From: CAYUBI01 sp964443005
GTDB taxonomy: Bacteria > Margulisbacteria > Riflemargulisbacteria > GWF2-35-9 > CAYUBI01
Direction: 5' to 3'
NCBI GenBank assembly: GCA_964443005.1
Contig: CAYUBI010000036.1
Coordinates: 1 to 20,407, forward strand
DNA: 20,407 nucleotides
The position numbers and the translations under genes were made by a program. Of this stretch, positions 7,257-18,200 are shown piece after piece. The notes beneath the pieces were generated by a model. The model made no database searches, had not been told where the DNA came from, and was given only the letters and a program-made list of their open reading frames with translations. The stretch's first letter is position 1. Each line of letters begins with the position of its first letter.

Positions 7257-7764
7257 AATCAATTGCCACAATAACGGGAAAATCACGTATCTCGCACCGA
7301 TGAATCGCCTCTGGGCCTAAATCCTGATAAGCAATAACGTCACAAGCCACGATTTTCGCAGAAAGCAAAGCACCTATTCCACCAATTGCAGCGAAGTAAA
7401 CGGATTCATTCTTAATAATCGCTTCAATTACGCTTGATGACCGCCGACCTTTCCCGATCATCCCCTTAACACCTAAACCCAACAATTCAGGGGTGTAAAC
7501 GTCCATTCTGCTACTCGTTGTAGGCCCAGCAGACCCACAAATTTGACCTGGACGGGTTGGTGTTGGACCTACATAATAAATAACCTGATCCAATAAATCA
7601 AACGGCATCTTATGCAGTTTTTTTATGTCCTCTTGCATTCGCTGATGTGCGGCATCTCTAGCAGTGTAAACAATTCCCGACAGGAACACTTTATCCCCAA
7701 CACATAAAGTTCTGATCACATTTGAATCCAATGGACACATTACATGTTTTTCTTTAAGCTTCAT
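7228..7764 (-). CDS. class I fumarate hydratase, beta subunit (C-terminal domain)
   Basis: A 178-residue protein, normal for the separate beta subunit of two-subunit class I fumarases (and related L(+)-tartrate dehydratases). With the alpha subunit it interconverts fumarate and malate. Family signatures: SGIVYTARDAAH, GPTPTRPGQICGSAGPTTSS, RMDVYTPELLG, MIGKGRR, VYFAAIGGIGAL, AYQDLGPEAIH and the closing DFPVIVAIDSNG. I chose ATG at 7764, 16 bases after the alpha stop, because MKLKEKH begins where family members begin and GGAAA lies upstream. ATG 7800 would add 12 residues and overlap the alpha gene. The 3' end overlaps the patatin-like gene tail to tail by 29 bases. Fumarase is more likely than tartrate dehydratase because mdh and icd are neighbours. 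Confidence 0.9.
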   Translation of the reverse strand: MKLKEKHVMCPLDSNVIRTLCVGDKVFLSGIVYTARDAAHQRMQEDIKKLHKMPFDLLDQVIYYVGPTPTRPGQICGSAGPTTSSRMDVYTPELLGLGVKGMIGKGRRSSSVIEAIIKNESVYFAAIGGIGALLSAKIVACDVIAYQDLGPEAIHRCEIRDFPVIVAIDSNGRCIYPE

Positions 7765-7780
7765 ATAAATTTCCAAAAAC

Positions 7781-8620
7781 TCATAAAATAACGCGTCCAT
7801 GGCGAGAACTATGGCACTGAATATTGATTGCAACAGGCAATGAGGCAATATGCGTAGCATGAACTTGAATCATAACTGCTAATGCAGTAGTGTCTCCACC
7901 AAGCCCCATAGGGCCTATACCCAATTTATTAATTTTAGATAACCACTCAAATTCTAATTGAGAATAAATTGGATCCGAATGTTTCGAATTTAATTGACGC
8001 AATAGGACTTCTTTGGCCATTAAAGCTGATTTTTCCATTGTTCCACCAATGCCAATGCCTACAATAATAGGAGGACACGCATTCGCACCAGCGTTTTTGA
8101 CTGTTTCCATAACAAATTCTTCGATACCCTTAATTCCATGAGCAGGCGTTAACATTTTGACTACAGACGTATTTTCAGCGCCTCCGCCTTTTGCCAAAAA
8201 TGAAACAGTCAAATTACTGCCGTCAACTATTTTCAGATATACAATCGCAGGAGTATTATCACACGTATTAATACGTTTCAACGGATCACTCACAATTGAC
8301 TTTCGCAAATATCCATCTCTGTATCCCAACCGAACGCCTTCATTAATTACCTCATATAAATCAAAGGGTAAACAAAGTTCTCGTCCGAGTTCGACAAAAA
8401 AAACAGCTACTCCTGTATCCTGACACAAAGGACATTTATTCATTTTTGCAAAAACGGAATTATCTAAAATTTGAGATAAAATTTCTCGGCCTAACTCACT
8501 CTTTTCAGAAACAAGTGCAAGTTGTAAAGCATCAACCACATCTATCGGTAATGAAAAATTAGAATCTATACATAAATCTCTAACCTTTTCAACAACAATA
8601 TCCCGAGATATGGTTCTCAT
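7781..8620 (-). CDS. class I fumarate hydratase, alpha subunit (N-terminal, [4Fe-4S] domain)
   Basis: A 279-residue protein of the class I fumarase N-terminal family. It holds the oxygen-sensitive [4Fe-4S] cluster whose free iron activates the substrate. The three expected ligand cysteines are C66 in CQDTG, C182 in NACPPIIVG and C269 near the C-terminus (NIQCHSSRHG). Other family stretches are NTPAIVYLKI, LAKGGGAENTS, GIGIGGTMEKSA and GPMGLGGDTTAL. ATG overlaps the mdh stop (ATGA), so it is translationally coupled. The cluster type fits an anaerobic or microaerobic cell. Relatives also include tartrate dehydratase alpha (TtdA); context favours fumarase. Confidence 0.92.
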   Translation of the reverse strand: MRTISRDIVVEKVRDLCIDSNFSLPIDVVDALQLALVSEKSELGREILSQILDNSVFAKMNKCPLCQDTGVAVFFVELGRELCLPFDLYEVINEGVRLGYRDGYLRKSIVSDPLKRINTCDNTPAIVYLKIVDGSNLTVSFLAKGGGAENTSVVKMLTPAHGIKGIEEFVMETVKNAGANACPPIIVGIGIGGTMEKSALMAKEVLLRQLNSKHSDPIYSQLEFEWLSKINKLGIGPMGLGGDTTALAVMIQVHATHIASLPVAINIQCHSSRHGRVIL

Positions 8621-9543
8621 AATCCTAATAATATGAGATTATCCTTAATTACCTTTGCTGATTTCTGTAATTGAAGACGGTCTTCTGAATTTAATTTAAT
8701 TTCAATTATCCGTTCAATTCCATTGCAACCCAACACTACAGGAACTCCAACATAAACATTATGAATATCATACTGTCCAGTTAACAATGCGGACACAGGC
8801 AACAATCGTTTCTGATCTAATAAAATAGCATCAACCATTTGAACTACAGACGCTGACGGAGCATAATAAGCTGATCCTGTTTTTAACAAAGAAACTATTT
8901 CTCCCCCACCCTGCCGCGTACGCTGAATAATTTCAGCAATAGTATTCGCCGGAAGCAACTCACGAATAGGAATACCCGCAACAGTTGTACAATCCATCAG
9001 AGGAACCATGTCATCCCCATGTCCACCTAATACCATTGCCTGAATATCATTTACATTTACCCCTAAAACTTCAGATAAGAATGTCCGATATCGAGCACTA
9101 TCCAAAACTCCAGCCATCCCCATTACTCGTTCAGGCTTAAAGCCTGTTACAGAAAACATCACATATGTCATAATATCCAATGGATTAGTAACAACAATAA
9201 CAATTGATTCAGGCGCATATTTTTTTATTGCTTTGCCAATCTGAGATATAATTTTTGAATTAATTTGAACTAAGTCTTCCCGACTCATTCCGGGTTTTCT
9301 AGCAAGTCCGGCAGTAACGACAACAACATCAGACCCAAATATTTCTGACTCATCAGTCGAGCCAATAATTTTACTGCAAAACCCTTCAACAGGCCCTGAC
9401 TCCAAAATATCAAGCGCTTTCCCTTGAGGGGGGCCATCTAGCACATCAATCAACACAACATCTGCTATGCCTTTTTCGACAATCCGTTGAGCTGTTGTTG
9501 ATCCAACAAAACCAGCACCAAAAACTGCTACTTTTTTTCTCAT
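8617..9543 (-). CDS. mdh: malate dehydrogenase (LDH-like, NAD-dependent)
   Basis: A 308-residue member of the lactate/malate dehydrogenase superfamily, of the LDH-like MDH group. The Rossmann motif is GAGFVGS (9-15), and Asp33 at the end of the second strand points to NAD rather than NADP. The substrate loop ARKPGMSR (81-88) carries Arg82, the residue that marks malate over lactate specificity, plus Arg88; Arg151 and the catalytic His175 (LGGHGD) are intact, as is N120. It interconverts malate and oxaloacetate. GGGAG lies about 8 bases before the ATG, 21 bases after the icd stop; it overlaps the fumarase alpha gene by 4 bases. Confidence 0.95.
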   Translation of the reverse strand: MRKKVAVFGAGFVGSTTAQRIVEKGIADVVLIDVLDGPPQGKALDILESGPVEGFCSKIIGSTDESEIFGSDVVVVTAGLARKPGMSREDLVQINSKIISQIGKAIKKYAPESIVIVVTNPLDIMTYVMFSVTGFKPERVMGMAGVLDSARYRTFLSEVLGVNVNDIQAMVLGGHGDDMVPLMDCTTVAGIPIRELLPANTIAEIIQRTRQGGGEIVSLLKTGSAYYAPSASVVQMVDAILLDQKRLLPVSALLTGQYDIHNVYVGVPVVLGCNGIERIIEIKLNSEDRLQLQKSAKVIKDNLILLGL

Positions 9544-9564
9544 CTATTTTCTCCCAAAAAATAA

Positions 9565-10803
9565 CTATAAATTATTTATGATCGCTGATGAAAACCCGGA
9601 TGATGATAACAACGATGCACCAATCATTCCGCGTTCTAAATCATACGTAACTAATTTTTGTTGAATTGTCTTTGCAAAAGCCACTTCAATTATTCGAGCA
9701 GCTTCGAACCAGCCGATGTAATCCAGCATCATTACACCAGACAAAATAAGCGACCCCGGATTAGCCATATCTTTCCCTGCGTACTTAGGCGCTGTTCCAT
9801 GAGTTGCTTCAAATACAGCAGCATAATCGCCAATATTTGCTCCAGGTGCAATGCCAAGTCCACCAACCTGAGCAGCACAAGCATCGGACAAATAATCACC
9901 ATTCAAATTCGTTGTAGCAATCACCTGAAAATCCTGAGTTCGAGTCAAAATTTGCTGAAACATATTATCAGCTATTCGATCATTAATCATAAACTTACCA
10001 TCTGGAACGCGACCTGCATATTTTTCTTGAACATCTTTTTCTGAAATGACATAAGAACCAAATTCACTATTAGCCACCTCATAGCCCCAATCTTTAAAAG
10101 CGCCCTCTGTAAATTTCATAATATTACCTTTATGAACCAAGGTAACTACGCTTTTATGATGTTCTATAGCATACAGGATAGCTTGACGCACCAATCGTTT
10201 TGAGGCCATCTCACTAATCGGCTTAATGCCAATTCCGGCATCAGCTCTCAATTCAACACCCAAATCCTGTTTAAATACATTTCGAATTATTTTTGCTTGA
10301 GGTGAATGAGCCTTATACTCAATACCCGCATAGACATCCTCCGTATTTTCACGAAATATAACTATATCCATTAATTCTGGCTGTTTAACAGGACTGGGAA
10401 CCCCTTGAAAATATTTAACTGGACGTATACATGCATACAAATCTAAAACCTGCCGAATAGTAACATTAATTGAACGAATTCCACCACCAACAGGTGTAGT
10501 CAATGGGCCTTTAATTGAAACAACATACTCTTTTAATACATTAAGCGTTTCTGGAGGAAGCCATTGACCTGTCCGAGAAAATGCTTTTTCACCTGCAAAA
10601 ACCTCAAGCCATTGAATCACACGATTGCCAATATAAGCTTTTTTTAAAGCTGCATCAAATACCTGTTGTGAAGCGCGCCAAATATCAGGCCCAATCCCAT
10701 CACCCTCGATATATGGAATAGTAACATAATCCGGAACAACAAGTGTGCCTTGATTAAAAGCTATTTTTTTCCCATCATACAACACAGTATTTTCATTTAC
10801 CAT
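9565..10803 (-). CDS. icd: isocitrate dehydrogenase, NADP-dependent (E. coli Icd type)
   Basis: A 412-residue homodimeric-type isocitrate dehydrogenase, very close in length to E. coli Icd (416). It oxidises isocitrate to 2-oxoglutarate. Visible landmarks: IEGDGIGPD (32-40), the active-site loop GGIRSINVTIRQ (107-118) with Ser111 at the position phosphorylated by AceK in enterobacteria, RENTEDVYAGIEY (151-163) and HGTAPKYAG (335-343), in which Lys340 and Tyr341 match the pair that recognises the 2'-phosphate of NADP. AAGGA lies about 7 bases before the ATG. Only 28 bases separate it from the upstream tRNA-Ser gene on the same strand, leaving little room for its own promoter. First protein gene of the icd-mdh-fumarase block; no aceK is in the window. 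Confidence 0.96.
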   Translation of the reverse strand: MVNENTVLYDGKKIAFNQGTLVVPDYVTIPYIEGDGIGPDIWRASQQVFDAALKKAYIGNRVIQWLEVFAGEKAFSRTGQWLPPETLNVLKEYVVSIKGPLTTPVGGGIRSINVTIRQVLDLYACIRPVKYFQGVPSPVKQPELMDIVIFRENTEDVYAGIEYKAHSPQAKIIRNVFKQDLGVELRADAGIGIKPISEMASKRLVRQAILYAIEHHKSVVTLVHKGNIMKFTEGAFKDWGYEVANSEFGSYVISEKDVQEKYAGRVPDGKFMINDRIADNMFQQILTRTQDFQVIATTNLNGDYLSDACAAQVGGLGIAPGANIGDYAAVFEATHGTAPKYAGKDMANPGSLILSGVMMLDYIGWFEAARIIEVAFAKTIQQKLVTYDLERGMIGASLLSSSGFSSAIINNL

Positions 10804-10831
10804 ACAACATCCTTACGCGAATAGTGCGTTC

Positions 10832-10919
10832 TGGCGGAGGATGAGGGATTCGAACCCCCGGTAGGTAAACCTACAACAGTTTTCAAGACTGCCGCTTTAA
10901 ACCACTCAGCCAATCCTCC
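10832..10919 (-). tRNA. tRNA-Ser (anticodon UGA)
   Basis: Read on the minus strand: acceptor GGAGGAT pairs with ATCCTCC; D-arm GCTGAGTGGTTTAAAGC; anticodon stem GCAGT/ACTGT around the loop CTTGAAA, giving anticodon TGA; a long variable arm with stem TAGGT/ACCTA, as expected of a class II tRNA; T-arm GGGGGTTCGAATCCCTC. The discriminator G is followed by an encoded CCA. It reads UCA (and by wobble UCG and others) serine codons. All arms pair well, so it looks functional. It lies directly upstream of icd on the same strand. Confidence 0.97.
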
Positions 10920-10981
10920 AAAAAAGATTTTCGCATATTTGCTGATGTTTATAAAGAGACAATTAGAAAATATTTTAATTA

Positions 10982-11845
10982 CTAAAGAAAAATACCAAAA
11001 CCAATTTTATGAATAACGGCTAAATCTTGATTAGAATTCGAAAAAAGATAATCTAATACAAAATTACCCATTTTTAAAGACGTACCCAAATAAAGCTGAC
11101 TATCAAAACCATAATATCCCGCTTTTAATACTAGTATATTAAACAAAGTATAACTTGCACCTACGGACGAAAATGTCGTGTCAAAACGCTTGGAGTACCC
11201 ACAATCATAATTTAACGAAAAACTTCTAACTTCCCAAGCAAGTCCCAATTTATAGACAGGCATAACCTCACTAATAAATTTTGACGTTTGATAGATATTT
11301 TGTCCAACTAAACCAACATGAAAATTTTCGCCTATTCGCAACTTATATCCAAGATCAAAGGAAAAATATGTTTGCGAATCTATTGCTTTTTGATTAATCT
11401 GTTTCGCAGTAATTCCAAAAGATTGATTACGCGCAAAACGATGGCCGTAGCTGAGAAGAATTGCTTCATCAACAAATTGGAAATTTGCTCCAGCAGTCGT
11501 TCCATTAGAGTTCGTATAGGGAACATCCGTTACCCCAGATCGAAGATAACCAACCCCAAATCCATCGTGATCAGACAAAACAAAATTAACAAGTCCAGAA
11601 TACTGTAAACCATCAATAAACGAACCACAATAGCCTGTTGAAAATTCAATTTTATTCATAAAAGCAAGATTCGCTGGATTCCAGTAAACCGATTCGTTTC
11701 CTTTCGGATTCGCAGTGTATGCACCGCCCATCTGCATGCCTCGAATGCCAATCCCTTGATCCAAGAAAAAAGAAGACCAACAAAATTGACCAATCACAAA
11801 TGTTAATGAAATATAAGTAAAAAAGAAAATACGGCTAATATTCAT
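10982..11845 (-). CDS. PorV/PorQ-family outer-membrane beta-barrel protein
   Basis: A 287-residue protein with an N-terminal hydrophobic signal sequence (about residues 1-22) and then the hallmark of the PorV/PorQ (UPF0164) barrels: GIRGMQMGGAYTANP (33-47) and YWNPANLAF (54-62), like the family pattern GRGMGGAFTA...YWNPAGL. The rest alternates aromatic/glycine-rich strands typical of a 14-strand barrel and ends in a hydrophobic residue. In Bacteroidota T9SS, PorV binds the C-terminal sorting domain of secreted proteins and carries them to the attachment machinery. Here it is the third gene after a giant protein with such a domain, starting 2 bases after the lipoprotein stop, so it is likely the dedicated outer-membrane partner. 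No other T9SS component is in the window, so function is inference. Ends in TAG. Confidence 0.8.
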   Translation of the reverse strand: MNISRIFFFTYISLTFVIGQFCWSSFFLDQGIGIRGMQMGGAYTANPKGNESVYWNPANLAFMNKIEFSTGYCGSFIDGLQYSGLVNFVLSDHDGFGVGYLRSGVTDVPYTNSNGTTAGANFQFVDEAILLSYGHRFARNQSFGITAKQINQKAIDSQTYFSFDLGYKLRIGENFHVGLVGQNIYQTSKFISEVMPVYKLGLAWEVRSFSLNYDCGYSKRFDTTFSSVGASYTLFNILVLKAGYYGFDSQLYLGTSLKMGNFVLDYLFSNSNQDLAVIHKIGFGIFL

Positions 11846-11847
11846 GG

Positions 11848-12246
11848 CTATATCCCTGGTGGCAACCCAGGAGGGGTTGACTTAAACAAGGCAATATTCG
11901 GCGAAATAATATAACTGGCACCCCCTGATAACGCATTAACCGTAATCGTTACAGATTCATAATTTGAACTAGCGGCGGTTAACTGATAAGAACCAACATC
12001 AACTACAACGCTAAAATTACCAGATGTATTAGTTAGTACAATAAGCGTACTACCATCACTTTTAGGAATAATCACACTAATGCCTGACAAGTTACTAGTA
12101 GCAGCATTTTCTAAAACACATGTACCAAGAATAATCGCCGTATTACCTACGGAACCTCCGGTTCCACCGGTAACACAGCCACACAGCAATAAGATAACAA
12201 AAGCTCCCGTCATATTTAAAATTAAAAACTTGATTATTTTTTCCAT
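11848..12246 (-). CDS. small lipoprotein with a carboxypeptidase-regulatory/Ig-like domain
   Basis: A 132-residue protein. Residues 1-23 form a type II signal peptide with lipobox L-C-G-C (acylated Cys24), followed by a Gly/Thr-rich linker. Residues about 38-122 look like one carboxypeptidase-regulatory-like beta-sandwich: GISVIIPKSDGSTLIVLTN, then SGNFSVVVDVGSYQLTAAS, then YESVTITV. The same 'SG.F/Y...V..G.Y.L' grammar is used repeatedly in the giant protein upstream. AGGGAAA (12255-12261) lies 8 bases before the ATG, inside the end of the giant gene, with which it overlaps by 13 bases. A lipoprotein between a T9SS-like substrate and a PorV-like barrel may be a surface anchor or accessory; no function is proven. 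Confidence 0.75.
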   Translation of the reverse strand: MEKIIKFLILNMTGAFVILLLCGCVTGGTGGSVGNTAIILGTCVLENAATSNLSGISVIIPKSDGSTLIVLTNTSGNFSVVVDVGSYQLTAASSNYESVTITVNALSGGASYIISPNIALFKSTPPGLPPGI

Positions 12247-15200
12247 AATACAATTTTCCCTATTTGTTTTATATTGTTGCCGCCGGCATCTGTTATCTTA
12301 ACAAGAAAATAATAGAGTTCATTTGGCAGCAACTGACCTAGATCATCTCGCCCATCCCAAGTAATTATGTTGGCAGCATTACTTCGGCCTCCATTACTTC
12401 CTGCCGAAATATCGAATGATTTTAACAAACGTCCAGTAATAGTATAAATTTTCAAACTTCCACTAGCATCAGCAGATAAATTATATTGAATTTTTGCAAC
12501 CTCACCAACATTCGGATCAAACGGATTTGGGTAATTAACTAAACCGCTCATTATAAACCCAACGGAATTCGGATTATATGCCTCTAGCAAAAACGATGAA
12601 GCACCTTCATCAAGATTAATCAACAAAGGAACTGCACCCAAAGAATACTTCTGCCCACTAATTTTATTGGACAATCGATACACATAGTGAATGCCTGTAT
12701 TATTTCGTTTTTCATTAAAAACCAATGAAACGATGGAAGCAGTAGATGATTGAAAAATAATATTCCACATCATTCTTCCCTCATTTATCGGAACCTGACA
12801 TACCATAAAATTTTCATTAAATTTTTGCGCAAACATTTGCACTATTTGGTCAGGTGCAGGTGGAGGCGCTAGAACATCATTTATCCATGAATCACCATTC
12901 CCAGCTTTCACTGATAACCAATTAGTTTCAATATTTCCAATTTTCGCAGTCAATTCACCCTCAAATGAAGAAGCTAAATTAGCCTGAACCGATAACGGTG
13001 CTAAAACATTTTGTGATGGGAACCTAAGCATTAACGGTGTTTCAACTTTAATCCAATATCCATTCCATGGCTTTATTTGAGACACAAGAGAATAGCTTCC
13101 ATTATATGCATAAACACCAGATCGAAGGTTATGATTGGCAATCGCAGTAGTCATAGATACGCTAACGCCATTAACTATAACCCCAACATTATTCCAATCT
13201 AAATCAACGAATTCAGGATTACTAATTTGTTGCCATCCTCGAGTTAGCGAAACAGACCGGTCACCTAAAATACTTCCAGATGGGATAGTAATCGTCAAGT
13301 CCTGAGTCAACCGAACCCATCCGGCTTGTCCCGGCTGTAATAAATTTCCAGATAATACAATATACTCACCGATACTCCCATAATAATCACTATCCCACAT
13401 ATAAACATTTAAACTCGAAGGTAATGTTCCAATGGGTAAGCCAATCATACGAACTTGAGTTACGGGGGCCAAAAACGTATACTGCCCACTCACGATCACC
13501 CCAGTATTGAATGTTAAGGGATAATTGACACCAGTTGCAGATGGTGGAACCGTGACGGACGAAGAAATAATGATTAATTGAGCAACATTTTGGGTATCGA
13601 ATACAACAGTCCAGTTACCTGTCGTTACAATTAAAGAATATGTCCCATCTACGCTAGTCGTTGTTTTCGCATAATCGTAGGCATAGACAATAAAATTGTC
13701 ACTGGTATGCATTGAAACAATGTTCGGCATTTCACTCCATAACGCTGAAGCAATGGGAATATTCGGTGATGGATACCCCTGACTATCAAAGATTATTCCT
13801 TGAATAGTATAAACGGCACGTGTAATTGGGATCTTCAAATTAACAAAATTTGAAGTTACTAGCATATGCTGATAACGGGATAAATAACTGGAAGTACCCA
13901 TTATATTTATAACGACTGCGTAAGACTGAGTTACTGATATATTTAGTGTTATTTTTCCCAATACATCTGAAACTGATTGCGTTGAGACCAGCGAGTTATT
14001 CCTAGATACACCGTTATACACACTGATATTAACGGTCACACCAGAAACAGGGAGCAAGGTCAAACTATCGATTACCAACCATGACAATAAGTTTGACGTT
14101 GTCGGTATTGAAGGCGTTGAATAAATCACTTGCCCAACAGCAAAGTATGTCATGTGAGTAACTCCAAATTTTATGTAATTAGACGATACTTCTAGCAAGG
14201 TTATACCGGCAGTAGACCATGTATTACTACTGACGTTATAGAACATCGGCTGAATATTGTTTGTCATTGTCAATTGTGGTGTTACGAATATCGTCAGAAC
14301 TACCATCCCATTAAAAGAAGCAAGGCTTTGACCAGCATCACTACCCGTTGGAACCAGACTAATATTGAGTCCAGCCAAGAAATTAAACGTAGCATTGGAC
14401 GATATCCCAATCCCAACAATAGGCATATTCGTATACAACATCTCACCTCTCGCTAATGGCTGAGCAAAAACCGAAACTTGCTGTGTAAGCGCTCCTGTTG
14501 GGATATCAACCTGAATACCAATTCCACTGGTCGGATTGAAATAAGGTACGCCAGGTGGAATAAGAATTCCATCATGCGAAACAGACGAATTTTGTCCAAC
14601 ATTAAAAGTGACAACAGCAACGCCAGTACCATAAGTTCCGACGACAGATAATGTAACCGTATAGGAGCCTGTTACAAAATTATGAGACGTAGTTATACCC
14701 GAAACAAATACACCGTCACTAAATGCCCAATCGTATGAACTAATACTTCCTTGGGAAGCATAGGACTGGGTACCTGAAAAAAGTACAGTAGTATAAGCAG
14801 GCATTACGACTATGTTATAGGAAATTATAGCCACGGGAGGAATCCCAGCCGCCCCAATATTGATAGTCACGGATTGACTATGATTAATACTAACACTACT
14901 ACTATAAAGTCGATTCATTGCATTGTTTGTTGCATTAACATACACTTTGTATACATCAAGTTGATAATCACCTGTTGGGAACATCCGGCTGAAATTTCCT
15001 GATACTACAAAACGATCATGCTGATTCGCATTTTGCCGAAGTGCTAATTGAGTGTCAACGACATCAGCAGTCACATATTTGCGAGTAAGAAAAAGCGTCA
15101 CATTCTGTGACAATACAGACGAACCATTCACTACCGTGCCATTAATGGTTACCATTCGCGGATAAACCGTAGCTGTAATTCGAATTGCGTCAGCTCCAAA

Positions 15201-18200
15201 TGGCGTCGTGTTAGTCCCCAGAAGCATACCTAACGTCAAAATATCTTTTCCATATACTTGAACTTTATAGGGCAACACTGATGTCGCCAGCGTTTTTAGT
15301 GATAGCATAAAATGCCCATTTACATCGGTCTTCGTCATTTGCTCAGAAGTAACAAGTATATCGGCTAATGAATTTATAGTTACCGGATCAAGAGAAATAA
15401 AGGACACACTCACACCTATAGCTGGGGAAAGAGATGGATACAGTACCGTACCAATAATATCTACTGTGACAGCATACGTTCCAAGCACATAATCAAGATT
15501 CGTTATAGACGGCGGAACAGAAACGGATGAACTAATGACCTCAGGAGGCCCAAACTGTTCATCATATTGTGCGCCAACCCACCAATTACCTGTATTCACG
15601 TAAAGAGTATATTGCCCCAAAGTGCTTGCAGTACAAACGCCTCCGTATAATTCATAACCGATTAGATTTTTTGTCGAAGTTGAATTGTAAATTTGTTGAA
15701 CGTCAGAAGAAATCATAGAATACAACATAACGTCTCCATAGGTCTTAGCATTCCGCGATACGATACCGGAAATCGTTAAACTCGATAACGGCAAAGAAAT
15801 CATTTTAGTTAATGGAGAAGACGTTACAGTCATAGCACCAGCATAAGTCATATACCCTGCTTTGATAGCAAACAACTCTACCCACAGTGTACCGTTGGAG
15901 GAAACAACAAGCGATGTTGTACCGTTGGCTGTAGTAGTTAACTTATATTCATTTTTATTATCCATTTTTTTATTATCGGAAACACTGGTAACCGAAATGT
16001 TAATCAAGACATCTGCGATTCCAATACTATATATATCTCGTACAGTAAAATTTAATACTACATTTCCTGAAACTGGAACTGGATCTGCGGAAACCAAAAC
16101 ACTGCTTTCGTAAGCGCCCACATCAATGATTGACCCCGCATAAATTCGAGGATTACCTTCGATATCAGAAGTTACATTTTGTGAACTTAAGTACCAAAGC
16201 ATATTCGAACCCGAATTAATGCCTACGCTTCCAGATATCAAATGATAATCTCCACCGGTATAATTAACAAATTGAGCAGAAGAAAAACCAATAATTGGGT
16301 TGTTAACGCTAATTCGAATATTTAATGTCGGATCCGTACATACCGAATAATTTAATGTGGTTGTACTTCCATCCATAGCTGGTGACGTAGCAAGAATTCC
16401 ATCAATTATAGAATTGTTAGCTAAAAATGATCCTGAACCGTTCTTGCTAAAAACCGGAGTATCCACATTATTGACTATAGTAACGTTAATTAGTTTATGG
16501 TCATTATTTAACCAAATCGCTGCTCCAGAGGAATTACCATCCAAAATACAATTGATGAAAGTATCCATCTGATTAGCAAAAATACCACTGGGGCTAGATC
16601 CATCAACATTGTTAGAAAAAATTGAATTCCTTGCAACCATTGAACCTCGCCATGAAACAGCACCAGACTGTCCAACTGAACTTCCAATAATTTTTGAACG
16701 ATTAAGAGTTACTGTACAATTAGAAAAAACGCCACCAAATTGAGCACGACTACCGGTGACAATTGAGTCATACATCTCTACCGATGATAGATAAAATAGA
16801 CCACCCTGGTCGCTCGCACCAGAATCAACAATCGTTGAATTAAAAATGCTAATTTTTCCAGTTGACATAATTGAACCAAAATACGTACTTGGATTGAGCC
16901 GAACCCCCATAAAATATCCTGCATGATCAAAATAGGAATTTTTAACAGTAACTACACCGCCAAAGAAAACACCACCATGAGTACCAGCTAAACAATTATT
17001 AAATGTCGAATTCAAAACTATCAACTGACTTGCGCTATTATCAGGCATGTAAACGGCTCCACCAACATTCGCAGAAGGAAAGAAAAAGTGACAAGAATCT
17101 ATAGTCAATTGATGACCAATGTTTGCAGTCATAATCGCAATAGCACCGCCAAAATCTCCCCGCCCATAAGTGAACCGTATTCCTTGTAATAACCATCGAC
17201 GTGCATTATTCTGCAATAAATGGCGCTGCCCTGCAGTACCTACAACCCAAGTCACGATTACCCCAGGCGAAGCCACTAGGGAAATATCATCTTTATCAGG
17301 CCAAATTACATCATGTTCATTAATCGATCCAGTAATAATTGAAATTATATTCCCAGTATTTGCAGCATTTAGCGCAGATTGTATAGTATCGTAGAATATT
17401 TGCGTTGTATCATTCATCGCTACGTAATTGTGAACTATCACTATACTTTGTGCAACATCTACTGTTATTTGTGAACTCCCATTGATCATCATTGAGCTTG
17501 TAGATGCAAGAGCATTGAGTGAGGCGTTAAGCCCAGCGTAAAAATCCTTCCAAATATTAAAGCTATACATCATGCCCGTTCCTGGAGTAGGCACACCACT
17601 ATTTAATGGAATACTGAATGACCCATTTGAAGAAGCAAACGATACATAGTCAACTTGCTGTACCCCATTACCAGTTGCATAAAAGGTATTTGTTGAAGCC
17701 ATGATCTTATAGGAACCTGTCAAAGGAATACTTGCCGAAACAATAAGCCCAGACATCGTCACATTTTGTGGAATTAACATCACGCCGTTATTAATTTTCA
17801 TATCAAACGTAGTAGCCTGCGCCGGATTAAATTTAATGACGGTATACATATACTCTTTGTCGATCGTAACTGAGTATCCGCCTTTAAGGCCTTCAATATA
17901 TGCCTTTGTTTTAATTCCTTTATGGATCAGAAGCATAAGATCGTTCGGTGTCGTCAAATCCGGTAACTGAAGATTAAAATTTCCATTTTGATCGGAGAGG
18001 GTATTCGTCGTGGTAAGGAGGTCTATTTCGTCATTAAACGTCGGGCTATTATGGAAATCTAACACAGAAACTAGAGCATCTTGTATGGCAATCCCGTTAG
18101 ATCCGCTATTCTCATAGATATGGCCCGAAATTGTATACTTGGCTTTAATATAGTTGATACCACCGACTGATACAGGAACAGTAACATTCTTAGAAAGCCA

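Noticed and set aside
7801..7860. Longer fumarase beta starting inside the alpha gene
   Set aside because: The extra residues (hydrophobic, no family counterpart) are the alpha gene read in another frame; the family start fits ATG 7764.
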